A DNA stretch of 45,467 nt from Oceanicola granulosus HTCC2516 (GTDB lineage: Bacteria > Pseudomonadota > Alphaproteobacteria > Rhodobacterales > Rhodobacteraceae), in contig NZ_CH724108.1 in assembly GCF_000153305.1 (NCBI RefSeq), positions 1 through 45,467 on the forward strand, written 5' to 3'. The position numbers were made by a program, and so were the translations under genes. Positions 1-7,721 of the stretch are shown piece by piece. The notes under the pieces are model-generated. The model searched no databases and was not told the origin of the DNA. It saw only the letters and a program-made list of their open reading frames with translations. Position 1 is the stretch's first letter. Each line of letters opens with the position of its first letter.

Positions 1-83
1 CGACCCACCCTCGCCGCGCTCCGCCGGAACCTTCACCACCCCCGGCCGTTCCACACACTCCGCCCCCCTACAGGAGTGCGCCC

Positions 84-2387
84 GTGACGACGCCCCCGGA
101 CCAGCCCCGCCACACCGCCGTCGACCAGGACCCGGACACCCCCTACGACAAGAACGCCTCGGGCGGGTGGGGCTCCCTGGAAGGGGTCTCGCGCATCTTC
201 GGCAAGTCCGAGAGCTCGACCCGGGCGCTCGACATCCTGCGCCTCCAGAACAAGCCCGGCGGCGTCATGTGCACCTCGTGCGCCTGGGCCAAGCCCGCCA
301 AGCCGCACCCCTTCGAGTTCTGCGAAAACGGCGCCAAGGCGACCCTCTGGGAGCTCGACACCCGCAGCGCCGACCCGGACTTCTTCGCCGCCCACACCCT
401 CTCCGAGCTGCGCGAGCTGCACGACCACGACCTCGAGAAGAGCGGCCGCCTCACCCATCCGCTGCGCTACGATCCCGCCTCCGACCGCTACCTCCCCGTC
501 AGCTGGGACGAGGCGATCGCCGACATCGGCGCGCGGCTGAAGGCGATCGACCCCAGGGAGGCGGTGTTCTACTCGTCGGGCCATGCCGGGCTCGAGGCGT
601 CCTACCTCTACGCCCTGTTCGCCCGCGCGATGGGCCACCAGAACCTGCCGCAATCGTCCAACATGTGTCACGAGACGACGTCGGTGAACCTGCAGACCTT
701 CCTCGGCACCCCCGTCGGCACCTGCGTGCTCGAGGATTTCGACCATTGCGACGCGATCTTCTTCTTCGGCCAGAACACCGGCAGCAACAGCCCACGCTTC
801 CTGCACACGCTCAAGGACGCGGTCGAGCGCGGCTGCAAGATCGTGACCTTCAACCCGGTGCGCGAGCGCGGGCTGGTCGAGTTCGTCGATCCCCAGAACC
901 CGGTGCAGATGACCGTCGGCAAGCCGACCGAGATCTCCGACCATTACTACCAGGTCCGCCCCGGCGGCGACGTCGCGGTGCTCGCCGGCCTGATGAAGTG
1001 CGTGCTCGAGGCCGAGGACGCCGCGCCCGGCACCGTGCTCGACCACGACTTCATCGCCGCCGAGACCACCGGCTTCGAGGAGACCGCGACGGCCGTGCGC
1101 GCCGCCGGCTGGGACGAGATCGAGCGCCACAGCGGCCTGACCCGCGCGATGATCGAGCAGGCGGCGGCGGTCTACCTCTCCGCCGACAACGTCATCGGCA
1201 TCTACGGCATGGGCCTGACCCAGCACGTCAACGGCTGGCTCAACCTCGGGATGCTGTGCAACCTGCTGCTCATGCGCGGCAATGTCGGCCGCCTCGGCGC
1301 CGGCATCTCGCCGGTGCGCGGCCATTCCAACGTGCAGGGCCAGCGCACCGTCGGGATCGGCGAGAAGAGCTCGCACATGCCCGCCGACAAGCTGCGCGAG
1401 ATGTTCGGAATCGATCCGCCCGAGGAGGAGGGGCTCAACGCCGTCCACGCCTGCGAGGCGCTGCTCGAGGGCAAGGTGCGGGCGATGATCCAGCTCGGCG
1501 GCAACCTCGTGCGCGCCCTGCCCGACCGCGAGCGGATGGAGGCCGCCTGGCCCGACCTCGACCTCACGGTCTACATCGCCACCAAGCCCAACCGCACCCA
1601 CCTGACGCCCGGCAAGGTCGCCTACCTGCTCCCGTGCCTCGGGCGCACCGATGAGGACATCCAGGCCAGCGGCCAGCAGGCGGTCTCGATGGAGGACTCG
1701 CTCTCCCACATCTACGGCTCCATCGGCCGCGCCCGCCCGCACAGCCGCGAGCTGAAGTCGGAGACGGCCATCGTCGCCGCCATCGCCAAGGCCACGCTGC
1801 CTCCGAACCCGAGGCTGAAGTGGGACGAGTGGGTCGGCAACTACGACCTGATCCGCGACCTCATCGCCGAGACGTTCCCCGACAAGTTCGCCGACTTCAA
1901 CGACCGCCTGTTCGAGCCCGGCGGCTTCTACCGGGGCAACCCGGCGCGCGAGCGCAACTGGCAGACCGAGAGCGGCAAGGCCCAGTTCACGCCGCCCACC
2001 ACGCTGTCGGCGCTCGGCGAGGAGCCGCAGGGCGAGCGGGTGATGACTCTCGTCACCCTGCGCAGCAACGATCAGTTCAACACCACGATCTACGGCTTCT
2101 CCGACCGCCTGCGCGGGCTCGAGGGCAGCCGCGACATCCTGCTCATCAACCTCGACGAGATGGCCCGGCTCGGCCTTTCCGAGGGCCAGAAGGTCGCCCT
2201 GCGCTGCGCCATCGACGACGGCCGCGAGCGGCGCGTGGAGGGGCTGACGGTGACGGGCTACGACCTGCCGCCGGGCTGTGTCGCGGGCTACTATCCCGAG
2301 CTCAACCCGCTGATTCCGCTCTCCTACCACGAGAAGAACAGCCAGACCCCGGCCTACAAGGGCACGCCCGTGGAGATCGTGGCGTGA
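84..2387 (+). CDS. FdhF/YdeP-family molybdopterin oxidoreductase
   Basis: A 767-residue protein of the molybdenum bis-MGD oxidoreductase superfamily, close in length to E. coli YdeP (about 760). Near the N-terminus are Cys63, Cys66 and Cys80 (CTSC and FEFCENGAKA), the YdeP-type iron-sulfur region. Cys195 in SNMCHE sits where formate dehydrogenases carry the selenocysteine or cysteine that binds Mo. A molydopterin-dinucleotide-binding C-terminal domain follows from about residue 650. There is no Tat signal, so it is probably cytoplasmic. The GTG start has AGGAG seven bases upstream. The stop overlaps the fdhD start by four bases (GTGA), which fits a need for FdhD. The substrate of YdeP proteins is not firmly known; formate oxidation is possible but not shown. 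Confidence 0.93.
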   Translation: MTTPPDQPRHTAVDQDPDTPYDKNASGGWGSLEGVSRIFGKSESSTRALDILRLQNKPGGVMCTSCAWAKPAKPHPFEFCENGAKATLWELDTRSADPDFFAAHTLSELRELHDHDLEKSGRLTHPLRYDPASDRYLPVSWDEAIADIGARLKAIDPREAVFYSSGHAGLEASYLYALFARAMGHQNLPQSSNMCHETTSVNLQTFLGTPVGTCVLEDFDHCDAIFFFGQNTGSNSPRFLHTLKDAVERGCKIVTFNPVRERGLVEFVDPQNPVQMTVGKPTEISDHYYQVRPGGDVAVLAGLMKCVLEAEDAAPGTVLDHDFIAAETTGFEETATAVRAAGWDEIERHSGLTRAMIEQAAAVYLSADNVIGIYGMGLTQHVNGWLNLGMLCNLLLMRGNVGRLGAGISPVRGHSNVQGQRTVGIGEKSSHMPADKLREMFGIDPPEEEGLNAVHACEALLEGKVRAMIQLGGNLVRALPDRERMEAAWPDLDLTVYIATKPNRTHLTPGKVAYLLPCLGRTDEDIQASGQQAVSMEDSLSHIYGSIGRARPHSRELKSETAIVAAIAKATLPPNPRLKWDEWVGNYDLIRDLIAETFPDKFADFNDRLFEPGGFYRGNPARERNWQTESGKAQFTPPTTLSALGEEPQGERVMTLVTLRSNDQFNTTIYGFSDRLRGLEGSRDILLINLDEMARLGLSEGQKVALRCAIDDGRERRVEGLTVTGYDLPPGCVAGYYPELNPLIPLSYHEKNSQTPAYKGTPVEIVA

Positions 2388-3166
2388 CGCTGCACACGGC
2401 CCCCGGCGCGGCCCGCTCCGTCGGCGGCGGGCGGGCGCTGGTGCGCGAGGCGCCGGTCGCCATCGTCTGCAACGGCGCGACCCTCGGCGTGATGATGGCG
2501 ACCCCGGCCGACCTCGAGGACTTCGCCCTCGGCTTCGCGCTGACCGAGGGGGTGCTCGCCGGCCTCGACGAGCTGCGCGAGATCGAGCTGGTCGACCACG
2601 CCGCCGGCACCGAGGCCCGCCTCTGGCTCGCGCCCGCCGCCGCCGCCCGCGTCGCCGAGCGGCAGCGCTCGCTGATCGGTCCGGTCGGCTGCGGCCTCTG
2701 CGGCATCGACAGCCTCGCCAAGGTCGCCCGCAAGCTGCCGCCCGCGCCGCCGGGCGTCGTCCTGCCGCTGGCCGAGGCCTGCGCGGCGCCCGACCTGCTG
2801 CGCGCCCACCAGCCCGAGCACGACCGCACCCGCGCCGCCCACGCCGCCGGATTCCTCGTCCCCGGCCGGGGCATCGTCCTCGCCCGCGAGGACGTCGGCC
2901 GCCATAACGCCCTCGACAAGCTTGCCGGTGCCCTCGCCCGCGCCGGCACCGATCCGGCCGGCGGCGTGCTGGTCCTGACGTCGCGGGTCTCCACCGAGAT
3001 GGTCCAGAAGGCCGCGAGCATCGGCATTCCCACCATCGTCGCCGTCTCCGCCGCCACAGACTACGCCGCCCGCCTCGCCGCCGATTCCGGCCTCACCCTC
3101 GTCACCCGCGCCCGCGCCGGCCGCTGCGAGGTGCTCGCCGGCCCGGAGCGGATCGCCGGGGCCTGA
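2384..3166 (+). CDS. fdhD: FdhD sulfurtransferase for formate dehydrogenase maturation
   Basis: A 260-residue protein starting at GTG inside the end of the preceding oxidoreductase gene (GTGA overlap, translational coupling). FdhD passes sulfur from IscS to the molybdenum cofactor of formate dehydrogenases. The diagnostic CxxC loop is present as Cys103 and Cys106 (GPVGCGLCGID), followed by the family's conserved segment REDVGRHNALDKL and the C-terminal SRVSTEMVQKAA. Length matches the family (about 260-280). Its position directly after the YdeP-type enzyme suggests a dedicated maturase. Its 3' end is convergent with a GntR gene only nine bases away. Confidence 0.95.
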   Translation: MTLHTAPGAARSVGGGRALVREAPVAIVCNGATLGVMMATPADLEDFALGFALTEGVLAGLDELREIELVDHAAGTEARLWLAPAAAARVAERQRSLIGPVGCGLCGIDSLAKVARKLPPAPPGVVLPLAEACAAPDLLRAHQPEHDRTRAAHAAGFLVPGRGIVLAREDVGRHNALDKLAGALARAGTDPAGGVLVLTSRVSTEMVQKAASIGIPTIVAVSAATDYAARLAADSGLTLVTRARAGRCEVLAGPERIAGA

Positions 3167-3175
3167 CCGCCGCCG

Positions 3176-3871
3176 TCAGGAGATGCGCCCGTCCGGGTCG
3201 AGGGTGAAGTCCCGCCCCCAGGCCAGATGCGCCCGCATCGTCTCCCCCGCGACGTCGCCCTCGCCGGTGCAGATCGCCTCGACGATGGCCGCGTGCTGGT
3301 CGACGTTGACGGCGAGCCGCTCCGGGTGGGTCCGGTGCAGGCGGCGCGAGAGGCGGTACATCTTGTCGCGCATCTGGCCGAGCGCGCGGATCATCTCGGC
3401 GTTGCCGTGGAACCGCGCCAGCGTGTCGTGGAAATCGAGGTCGAGCTGGTGGTAGGTGAGCGTGTCGCCGCTCTCCGCCGCCGCCCGCTGGCGCGCGATC
3501 AGGCCCCGCAGCTCGTCGCAGCGCGCCGCCGGCAGCTTCCCGGCGATCCGGGCGACGAGGTGGGTCTCGATCACCAGCCGCAGCTCGTAGAAGTCGATCA
3601 CGTCCTGCGAGGTGATCTCGGGCAGCCGGATGCCGCCCTTCGGGATCGACACGATGATCCCTTCCGAGCGCAGCCGTTCCACCGCCGAGCGCACCGAGGC
3701 GAGGCCGATGTCGAGCGTCTTCGCCAGCGAGCGCTCGGAGAAGATCGTCCCCTCGTCGTCCACCTGGAACAGGTGCGCCTTGATCCGCGCGTAGGCTTCC
3801 TCCTTCAGGAGGGCGTTCTTCTTCTGCTCCGCGGCGACCGGGGCCTCGCTGTTCTCGGCGGCGTGCGACAT
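3176..3871 (-). CDS. GntR-family regulator, FCD (FadR-like) subfamily
   Basis: A 231-residue transcription factor. A winged helix-turn-helix spans about residues 22-88 (SERSLAKTLDIGLASVRSAV, then the wing PKGGIRL). A C-terminal FCD ligand domain spans about 95-225, with the helical pattern and His residues (LDLDFHDTLARFH; HAAIVEAI) that usually bind a metal and a small carboxylate effector. The ATG has AGGA eight bases upstream. It converges on fdhD, so it need not regulate that operon. Its own upstream region holds a small inverted repeat, TCGTT-N6-AACGA (3963-3978), which may be an autoregulatory site. The effector cannot be told from sequence. Confidence 0.9.
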   Translation of the reverse strand: MSHAAENSEAPVAAEQKKNALLKEEAYARIKAHLFQVDDEGTIFSERSLAKTLDIGLASVRSAVERLRSEGIIVSIPKGGIRLPEITSQDVIDFYELRLVIETHLVARIAGKLPAARCDELRGLIARQRAAAESGDTLTYHQLDLDFHDTLARFHGNAEMIRALGQMRDKMYRLSRRLHRTHPERLAVNVDQHAAIVEAICTGEGDVAGETMRAHLAWGRDFTLDPDGRIS

Positions 3872-4144
3872 CCGTGTCTTCCTGTCCTGACCTGTCCCGC
3901 CGCGCGTCCATCCGCCCGGCGGGCCTTCATCCTAGACCGACGGCGCCGGCCGAAGCCACACCTCGTTTGCACGAACGACGGACCTACGCGGTCTTGCGGG
4001 GCTTTTGCCAAGTGCCTGAAGGCCCTCACCGGAGGTGTTGCACCTGAACAGGGGTTGCCACCAAGCGGACGCCGACATCCTCTGTGCGGAACGAAGCTGC
4101 CGACCGTCAATTATAGCTGAAGGTCTGCTCTTGATGCTTGCGGT
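3872..4144. other. intergenic region upstream of the GntR gene
   Basis: No gene is supported here. The left part is the leader and presumed promoter of the GntR gene, with the inverted repeat at 3963-3978. From about 4030 the base composition drops towards the AT-richer patch that continues to about 5310. I see no convincing -10/-35 pair and no tRNA or attachment-site remnant at this boundary. Confidence 0.4.
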
Positions 4145-4741
4145 TCAAACGATCCCTGCGCCGATTAGAACAGGCATGGTCTGCTCGTCGGCTTCGAGAG
4201 AGAATACTTGCTCAACTCGGATGGACCTGAATTTCGCTGATTCCAGAACGCGGCGAATTTTGCTTTCTGATAGTCCGAATTCTTCACCATCGGATGCCTG
4301 CCAATCCCACTGAATAAAATGCCCGCCAGATCTGAGAAGGCGCGCAAATTCGTTCACTGCGCCTTCGTAGTCAGGCAGGAAACCGCAAACCGAAGACGCA
4401 TAGATCAGATCGAAGCCAGCACCCAAATCCGTGTCATCGCTTTTATGGTCGGCTCCTAAAATGTTGCCATGAACAGCAACCACATTCGGTATCTCTTTGC
4501 TCTGCAAGACCGCGATCATCTTTTCGGAGGTATCGACGGCGATCAACTCACCCACATACGGCGCAACTTTTTGGGCGAGCAGCCCTGTCCCGCATCCAAA
4601 GTCCAGCACACGCTTCGACGTCCAGCCCACGCCACGCAGATCAGTCTGGGCAACCAACGAGGCGAAGGCTTTTTCCGCATAGAGCTTGCTGTCGGGCCTG
4701 TCGTCCCAGCTGCTTGCATATTCGTCCCAACCGTCAGTCAT
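4145..4741 (-). CDS. class I SAM-dependent methyltransferase
   Basis: A 198-residue Rossmann-fold methyltransferase. Motif I is clear (VLDFGCGTGLLAQKV, about residues 45-59). It is followed by the acidic motif II (ELIAVDTSEKM), a motif around FDLIYASSVCGFLPDY and the post-motif segment ARLLRSGGHFIQWDW. The length fits small stand-alone methyltransferases that act on metabolites. The target is unknown. The gene lies in the AT-richer patch with codon use unlike its neighbours. AGGG lies eight bases upstream of the ATG. The nearest gene on the same strand is the small secreted protein 205 bases upstream, too far to assume an operon. Confidence 0.88.
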   Translation of the reverse strand: MTDGWDEYASSWDDRPDSKLYAEKAFASLVAQTDLRGVGWTSKRVLDFGCGTGLLAQKVAPYVGELIAVDTSEKMIAVLQSKEIPNVVAVHGNILGADHKSDDTDLGAGFDLIYASSVCGFLPDYEGAVNEFARLLRSGGHFIQWDWQASDGEEFGLSESKIRRVLESAKFRSIRVEQVFSLEADEQTMPVLIGAGIV

Positions 4742-4946
4742 CCTGCAGGCCCTTTCTCATGGAGACGGTCTTGCCGCTTCGCGACACCTCGGCCCATCCC
4801 ATGTGCCTATATGGAAGCGGATCTTGGCTACGCTGCAGACCCCCCGTGAATTTGGCTCGAACCTGCCATTCGCTGCGGTGACCACCAAGGTCCGGAATAG
4901 GCCGGTAACTACCGTCGCAAGATGACTGTTCGGCAAGGCCAAGGTG
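4742..4946. other. intergenic region with a possible dispersed-repeat remnant
   Basis: No coding sequence is supported; reading frames here lack a ribosome site and any recognisable family. The segment at about 4850-4905 (around CTGCCATTCGCTGC) resembles, from memory only, short elements scattered between genes in Rhodobacterales. The right edge carries the hairpin that overlaps the stop codon of the next gene. Confidence 0.25.
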
Positions 4947-4955
4947 CTACCTTGG
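4939..4955 (-). terminator. small perfect hairpin at the stop codon of the secreted-protein gene
   Basis: Arms CCAAGGT and ACCTTGG are perfectly complementary with a three-base loop and enclose the TAG stop of the gene ending at 4947. On the minus strand no T-run follows, so it is at best a weak terminator or a stabilising 3' stem. Confidence 0.3.
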
Positions 4956-5273
4956 TCGACAAGTGAGAACCTCCTCCTGATCGGGAGAGATGAGAGTGAT
5001 CTCCTCCCGATCAGCCATATAATCCCAGACCTCCTGCCCGCCTTCTTCCCACTCGACTTCCATCTTACCATCGGAAGCCTGGAGAAAGCCGGCGCGATAG
5101 CCGTCATCCAATATTTCAATGCTCCCAAGTTCGGTGACGTACAGACGTGCATCGCCGCAACTCCAGTCACCAACCAGCTGATCGTCCACCTTGACGATAA
5201 ATGACTGAGCCCGAGCCTCGTCGAAAGCAAGGATAGCTGTGGAAATAACAAGTATATGGGTCCAATAGCGCAA
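4947..5273 (-). CDS. small secreted hypothetical protein
   Basis: A 108-residue protein read from a TTG start. The start is chosen because GGAG lies seven bases upstream and because it places a signal peptide at the N-terminus: Arg-Tyr-Trp, then a hydrophobic stretch (ILVISTAILAF), ending at a likely signal peptidase I site EARAQ (residues 19-23). The mature part is about 85 residues and acidic, with two Cys (SCGD and LTCRP) that could form a disulfide in the periplasm, and a pattern of short strands (SIEILDDGYRAGFL; KMEVEWEEGG). I do not recognise a family. Reading further upstream gives low-complexity residues without a start signal, so the longer form is rejected. It lies in the AT-richer patch. 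Confidence 0.65.
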   Translation of the reverse strand: MRYWTHILVISTAILAFDEARAQSFIVKVDDQLVGDWSCGDARLYVTELGSIEILDDGYRAGFLQASDGKMEVEWEEGGQEVWDYMADREEITLISPDQEEVLTCRPR

Positions 5274-5527
5274 ATTTACTCTCCGTAGCTTGATCGAGAA
5301 TGCTGCACGATGTCGGCAACGACAGCATAGGGGCGGAGGCGTCGCGGCATCAACCTCTCGCGAGAAGGGCGCCTTGGGGCCGGTCGCGACGCTCCTCGCT
5401 GCGCCCGCAAACCCGCCACCTCCTGCCCCAAGCAGTGAGAGCCCGGAGCCCCCCTTGAGCGGCGCCTGACCTGCAACACCTTCGCTGAGGGTTGCCAACC
5501 GACCCCGCCCCCGCGTCTCATGCCCCC
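5274..5527. other. divergent intergenic region
   Basis: Separates the minus-strand secreted protein from the plus-strand PLP-enzyme operon, so it should contain both promoters. Composition rises from AT-rich on the left to GC-rich on the right at about 5310-5340. No clear promoter hexamers or long inverted repeat were found. Confidence 0.35.
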
Positions 5528-6568
5528 ATGGAGCACCTCGCCAACCCTCACCGCGGCCGCGGCCTCGATCATCCCGACCTCGCCGACGTCCCCCGGCCCA
5601 GCGCCGTGTCCGGCCGCACCGCCGCGCTGCTCGCGCGCTGCCCCCGCGCCGCCGAGACGCCGCTGCTCGACGCGCCCGCCCTCGCCGTCGAGGCCGGCAT
5701 CGCGGCGCTAACGGTCAAGGACGAGCGCGGCCGGATGGGGCTCGGCAGCTTCAAGGCGCTGGGCGCGGCCAACGTCATCGCCCACGACGCCGAGGCCGGC
5801 CGCGCGCGCGGCCGCACCTACGTCACCGCGAGTGCCGGCAACCACGGGCTCTCCGTCGCCGCCGGCGCCGCCGCCTTCGGCGCGCGCGCGCGGGTGTTCC
5901 TCGCCGAGACCGTCCCCGAGAGCTTCGCCGCCCGGCTGCGCGCCGAGGGGGCCGAGGTGGTCCGCGCCGGGGCCACCTACGAGGCCAGCATGGCCGCCGC
6001 CGAGGCCGACGCCGGCGCGGGTGGCGGCGTGCTGCTCTCCGACAGCTCCTGGCCCGGCTACACCGAGCTGCCGCACCTGCTGATGGAGGGCTACACCGTG
6101 CTGATGGCCGAGGCCGTCGACCGGATGGAGATTCCGCCCGACCATGTCCTGCTGCAGGCCGGCGTCGGCGGGCTCGCCGCCGCCGCCGCCGCGGTGGTCC
6201 GCGCCCGCTGGGGCGATGCGCCAACCGTCACCGTCGTCGAGCCCGAGGCCGCACCGGCCCTGTTCCGTTCCATCGCCGCGGGCGCGCCGGTGACGACCGA
6301 CGGCCCCGTCTCGATCATGGGCCGGCTCGATTGCAAGACGCCCTCGCTGATCGCGCTGAAGGGCCTCGCGCGCGACGCCGACCACTTCGTCACCCTCACC
6401 GAGGACGAGGCCCGCCACGGCACCGCCCGCGCCGCCGAGGCCGGCCTCGCCTCCACGCCCTCGGGAGCCGCCGGCTTCGCCGCGCTGCTCACCCCCGGCG
6501 CCGACGCGCTCGGCCTCGGCCCGGCCACGCGCGCCCTCGTCATCCTGTCCGAGGCGGCCGAGGCATGA
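5528..6568 (+). CDS. PLP-dependent lyase, diaminopropionate ammonia-lyase (YgeX)-like
   Basis: A 346-residue fold-type II PLP enzyme. The Schiff-base lysine is Lys76 in KDERGRMGLGSFKALGA, which lines up in sequence and position with Lys77 of E. coli YgeX (KDESKRFGLNAFKMLGG). The phosphate/carboxylate loop SAGNHG (102-107) and the glycine-rich QAGVGGLAAA segment follow. Enzymes of this type deaminate 2,3-diaminopropionate or related amino acids to 2-oxo acids. The ATG at 5528 is preferred because it puts Lys76 at the expected position; a TTG at 5492 is possible but has no spaced ribosome site. At about 346 residues it is shorter than YgeX (398). It heads an operon with an M24 peptidase and an EutA-like protein, so the true substrate may differ. 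Confidence 0.85.
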   Translation: MEHLANPHRGRGLDHPDLADVPRPSAVSGRTAALLARCPRAAETPLLDAPALAVEAGIAALTVKDERGRMGLGSFKALGAANVIAHDAEAGRARGRTYVTASAGNHGLSVAAGAAAFGARARVFLAETVPESFAARLRAEGAEVVRAGATYEASMAAAEADAGAGGGVLLSDSSWPGYTELPHLLMEGYTVLMAEAVDRMEIPPDHVLLQAGVGGLAAAAAAVVRARWGDAPTVTVVEPEAAPALFRSIAAGAPVTTDGPVSIMGRLDCKTPSLIALKGLARDADHFVTLTEDEARHGTARAAEAGLASTPSGAAGFAALLTPGADALGLGPATRALVILSEAAEA

Positions 6569-6587
6569 GCCCGCGCCGCGCACCGCC

Positions 6588-7721
6588 GTGAACGACGAAC
6601 TCCCCGCCCGCTGGCGCCGCGCGCAGGCGCTCATGGCCGAGCGCGACCTCGCGGCGCTGCTGCTCACCACCGAGGCCGACCTGCACTATCTCGCCGGCTT
6701 CCATACCCGCTTCTGGCAGAGCCCCACCCGCCCGTGGTTCCTCGTCCTGCCCGCCACCGGCGCCCCCGTCGCCGTCATCCCCGCCATCGGCGCCGCGCTC
6801 ATGGCGCAAGGCCCGGTGCGCGACATCCGCACCTGGGACGCGCCCGACTACCGCGACGACGGCGTCTCGCTGCTCGCCGACGCCCTGGCCGAGATCGCCC
6901 CCGGCGGCCGGGTCGGCCTGCCCGACGGGCAAGGCACCCACCTGCGGATGCCGCTGGCGGGCTGGGCCGCCTTGCGCGACGCCCTCCCCGGCCACCGCTT
7001 CACCGGCGACGGCGGCCTCATGGCGCGGCTGCGGATGGTGAAGTCGCCCGCCGAGATCGCCGCCATCGCCGCCGCCTGCGCCACCGGAACGCGCGCCTTC
7101 GCGCGGCTCGGCGAGGTGCTGCGCCCCGGCCTGCCGCTCGCCGACGCCTTCCGCCGCTTCCAGGTGCTCTGCCTCGAGGAGGGCGCCGACTGGGTCGCCT
7201 ACCTCGCCGGCGGCGCCGGGAGGGACGGCTACGCCGACGTCATCTCGCCCGCAGGCCCGGGCCCGCTCGCACCGGGCGACGTCGTGATGCTCGACACCGG
7301 CCTCGTGCAGGCGGGCTACTTCTGCGACTTCGACCGCAACGTCAGCCTCGGACCGCCCGCCCCCGCCATCGCCGCCGCCCATGCCCGTCTGATCGACGCC
7401 ACCCACGCCGGCTTCGCCGCCGCCCGCCCCGGCGCCACCGCCACCGATGTCCACGTCGCGATGGACGCCGTCCTCACCGGCGGGCGCGGCGGCGGCAACG
7501 TCGGCCGCCTCGGCCACGGGCTCGGCCTCGAGCTGACCGAGCCGCCGAGCCTGCACCCCCACGACATAACCGAGCTGCGCCCCGGCATGGTCCTGACCCT
7601 CGAGCCGTCGCTCGAGACGGTGCCGGGCCGGATGCTGGTCCACGAGGAGAACATCGTCATCGGCGAGGCCGGGGCCACGTGGCTCACCGGCCCCGCTCCG
7701 GCCGAGATGGCGGTGCTGTGA
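6588..7721 (+). CDS. M24-family metallopeptidase (Xaa-Pro peptidase / ectoine hydrolase-like)
   Basis: A 377-residue two-domain protein: a creatinase-type N-terminal domain (about 1-135) and a pita-bread catalytic domain. The five metal ligands are visible as Asp in VMLDTG, Asp in CDFDRN, His in LGHGLGLELTEPP, Glu in LTLEPS and Glu in VHEENIVI. The family includes prolidases, creatinase and the ectoine hydrolase DoeA. Starts at GTG, 20 bases after the PLP-enzyme stop. Its own stop overlaps the next start (GTGA). With an EutA-like protein downstream and a lyase upstream, a hydrolase acting on an amide or cyclic amidine of an amino acid is more likely than general peptide cleavage. That is inference from context. 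Confidence 0.88.
   Translation: MNDELPARWRRAQALMAERDLAALLLTTEADLHYLAGFHTRFWQSPTRPWFLVLPATGAPVAVIPAIGAALMAQGPVRDIRTWDAPDYRDDGVSLLADALAEIAPGGRVGLPDGQGTHLRMPLAGWAALRDALPGHRFTGDGGLMARLRMVKSPAEIAAIAAACATGTRAFARLGEVLRPGLPLADAFRRFQVLCLEEGADWVAYLAGGAGRDGYADVISPAGPGPLAPGDVVMLDTGLVQAGYFCDFDRNVSLGPPAPAIAAAHARLIDATHAGFAAARPGATATDVHVAMDAVLTGGRGGGNVGRLGHGLGLELTEPPSLHPHDITELRPGMVLTLEPSLETVPGRMLVHEENIVIGEAGATWLTGPAPAEMAVL

Larger units (their letters stand above)
4030..5310. other. AT-richer patch, possible horizontally acquired segment
   Basis: Composition falls to roughly 43-55% GC by hand counts on several 60-base lines (for example 28 of 60 at 4201-4260 and 26 of 60 at 4261-4320). Surrounding genes are commonly above 70%. 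The two genes inside use A/T-ending codons freely, unlike their neighbours. Neither belongs to the transport and catabolism theme of the window. No integrase, transposase, tRNA or flanking direct repeat was found, so acquisition by transfer is an inference from composition alone. Confidence 0.6.

Noticed and set aside
33-2330. A 765-codon open frame on the minus strand opposite the molybdenum oxidoreductase gene
   Set aside because: High GC keeps antisense frames open; the product is low-complexity with no family motif, and the plus strand has clear catalytic residues.
3162-3180. CCTGAC-N7-GTCAGG hairpin between fdhD and the GntR gene as a bidirectional terminator
   Set aside because: Six pairs without T-runs on either side; the symmetry largely comes from two facing TGA stops.
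4757-5251. A 164-codon minus-strand frame overlapping the small secreted protein
   Set aside because: No ribosome site or family, and it conflicts with the TTG-start frame that has a good ribosome site and signal peptide.
5492-5527. TTG at 5492 as start of the PLP-dependent lyase
   Set aside because: GAGGG directly touches the codon with no spacing, and starting at ATG 5528 places the catalytic lysine at the expected residue 76.
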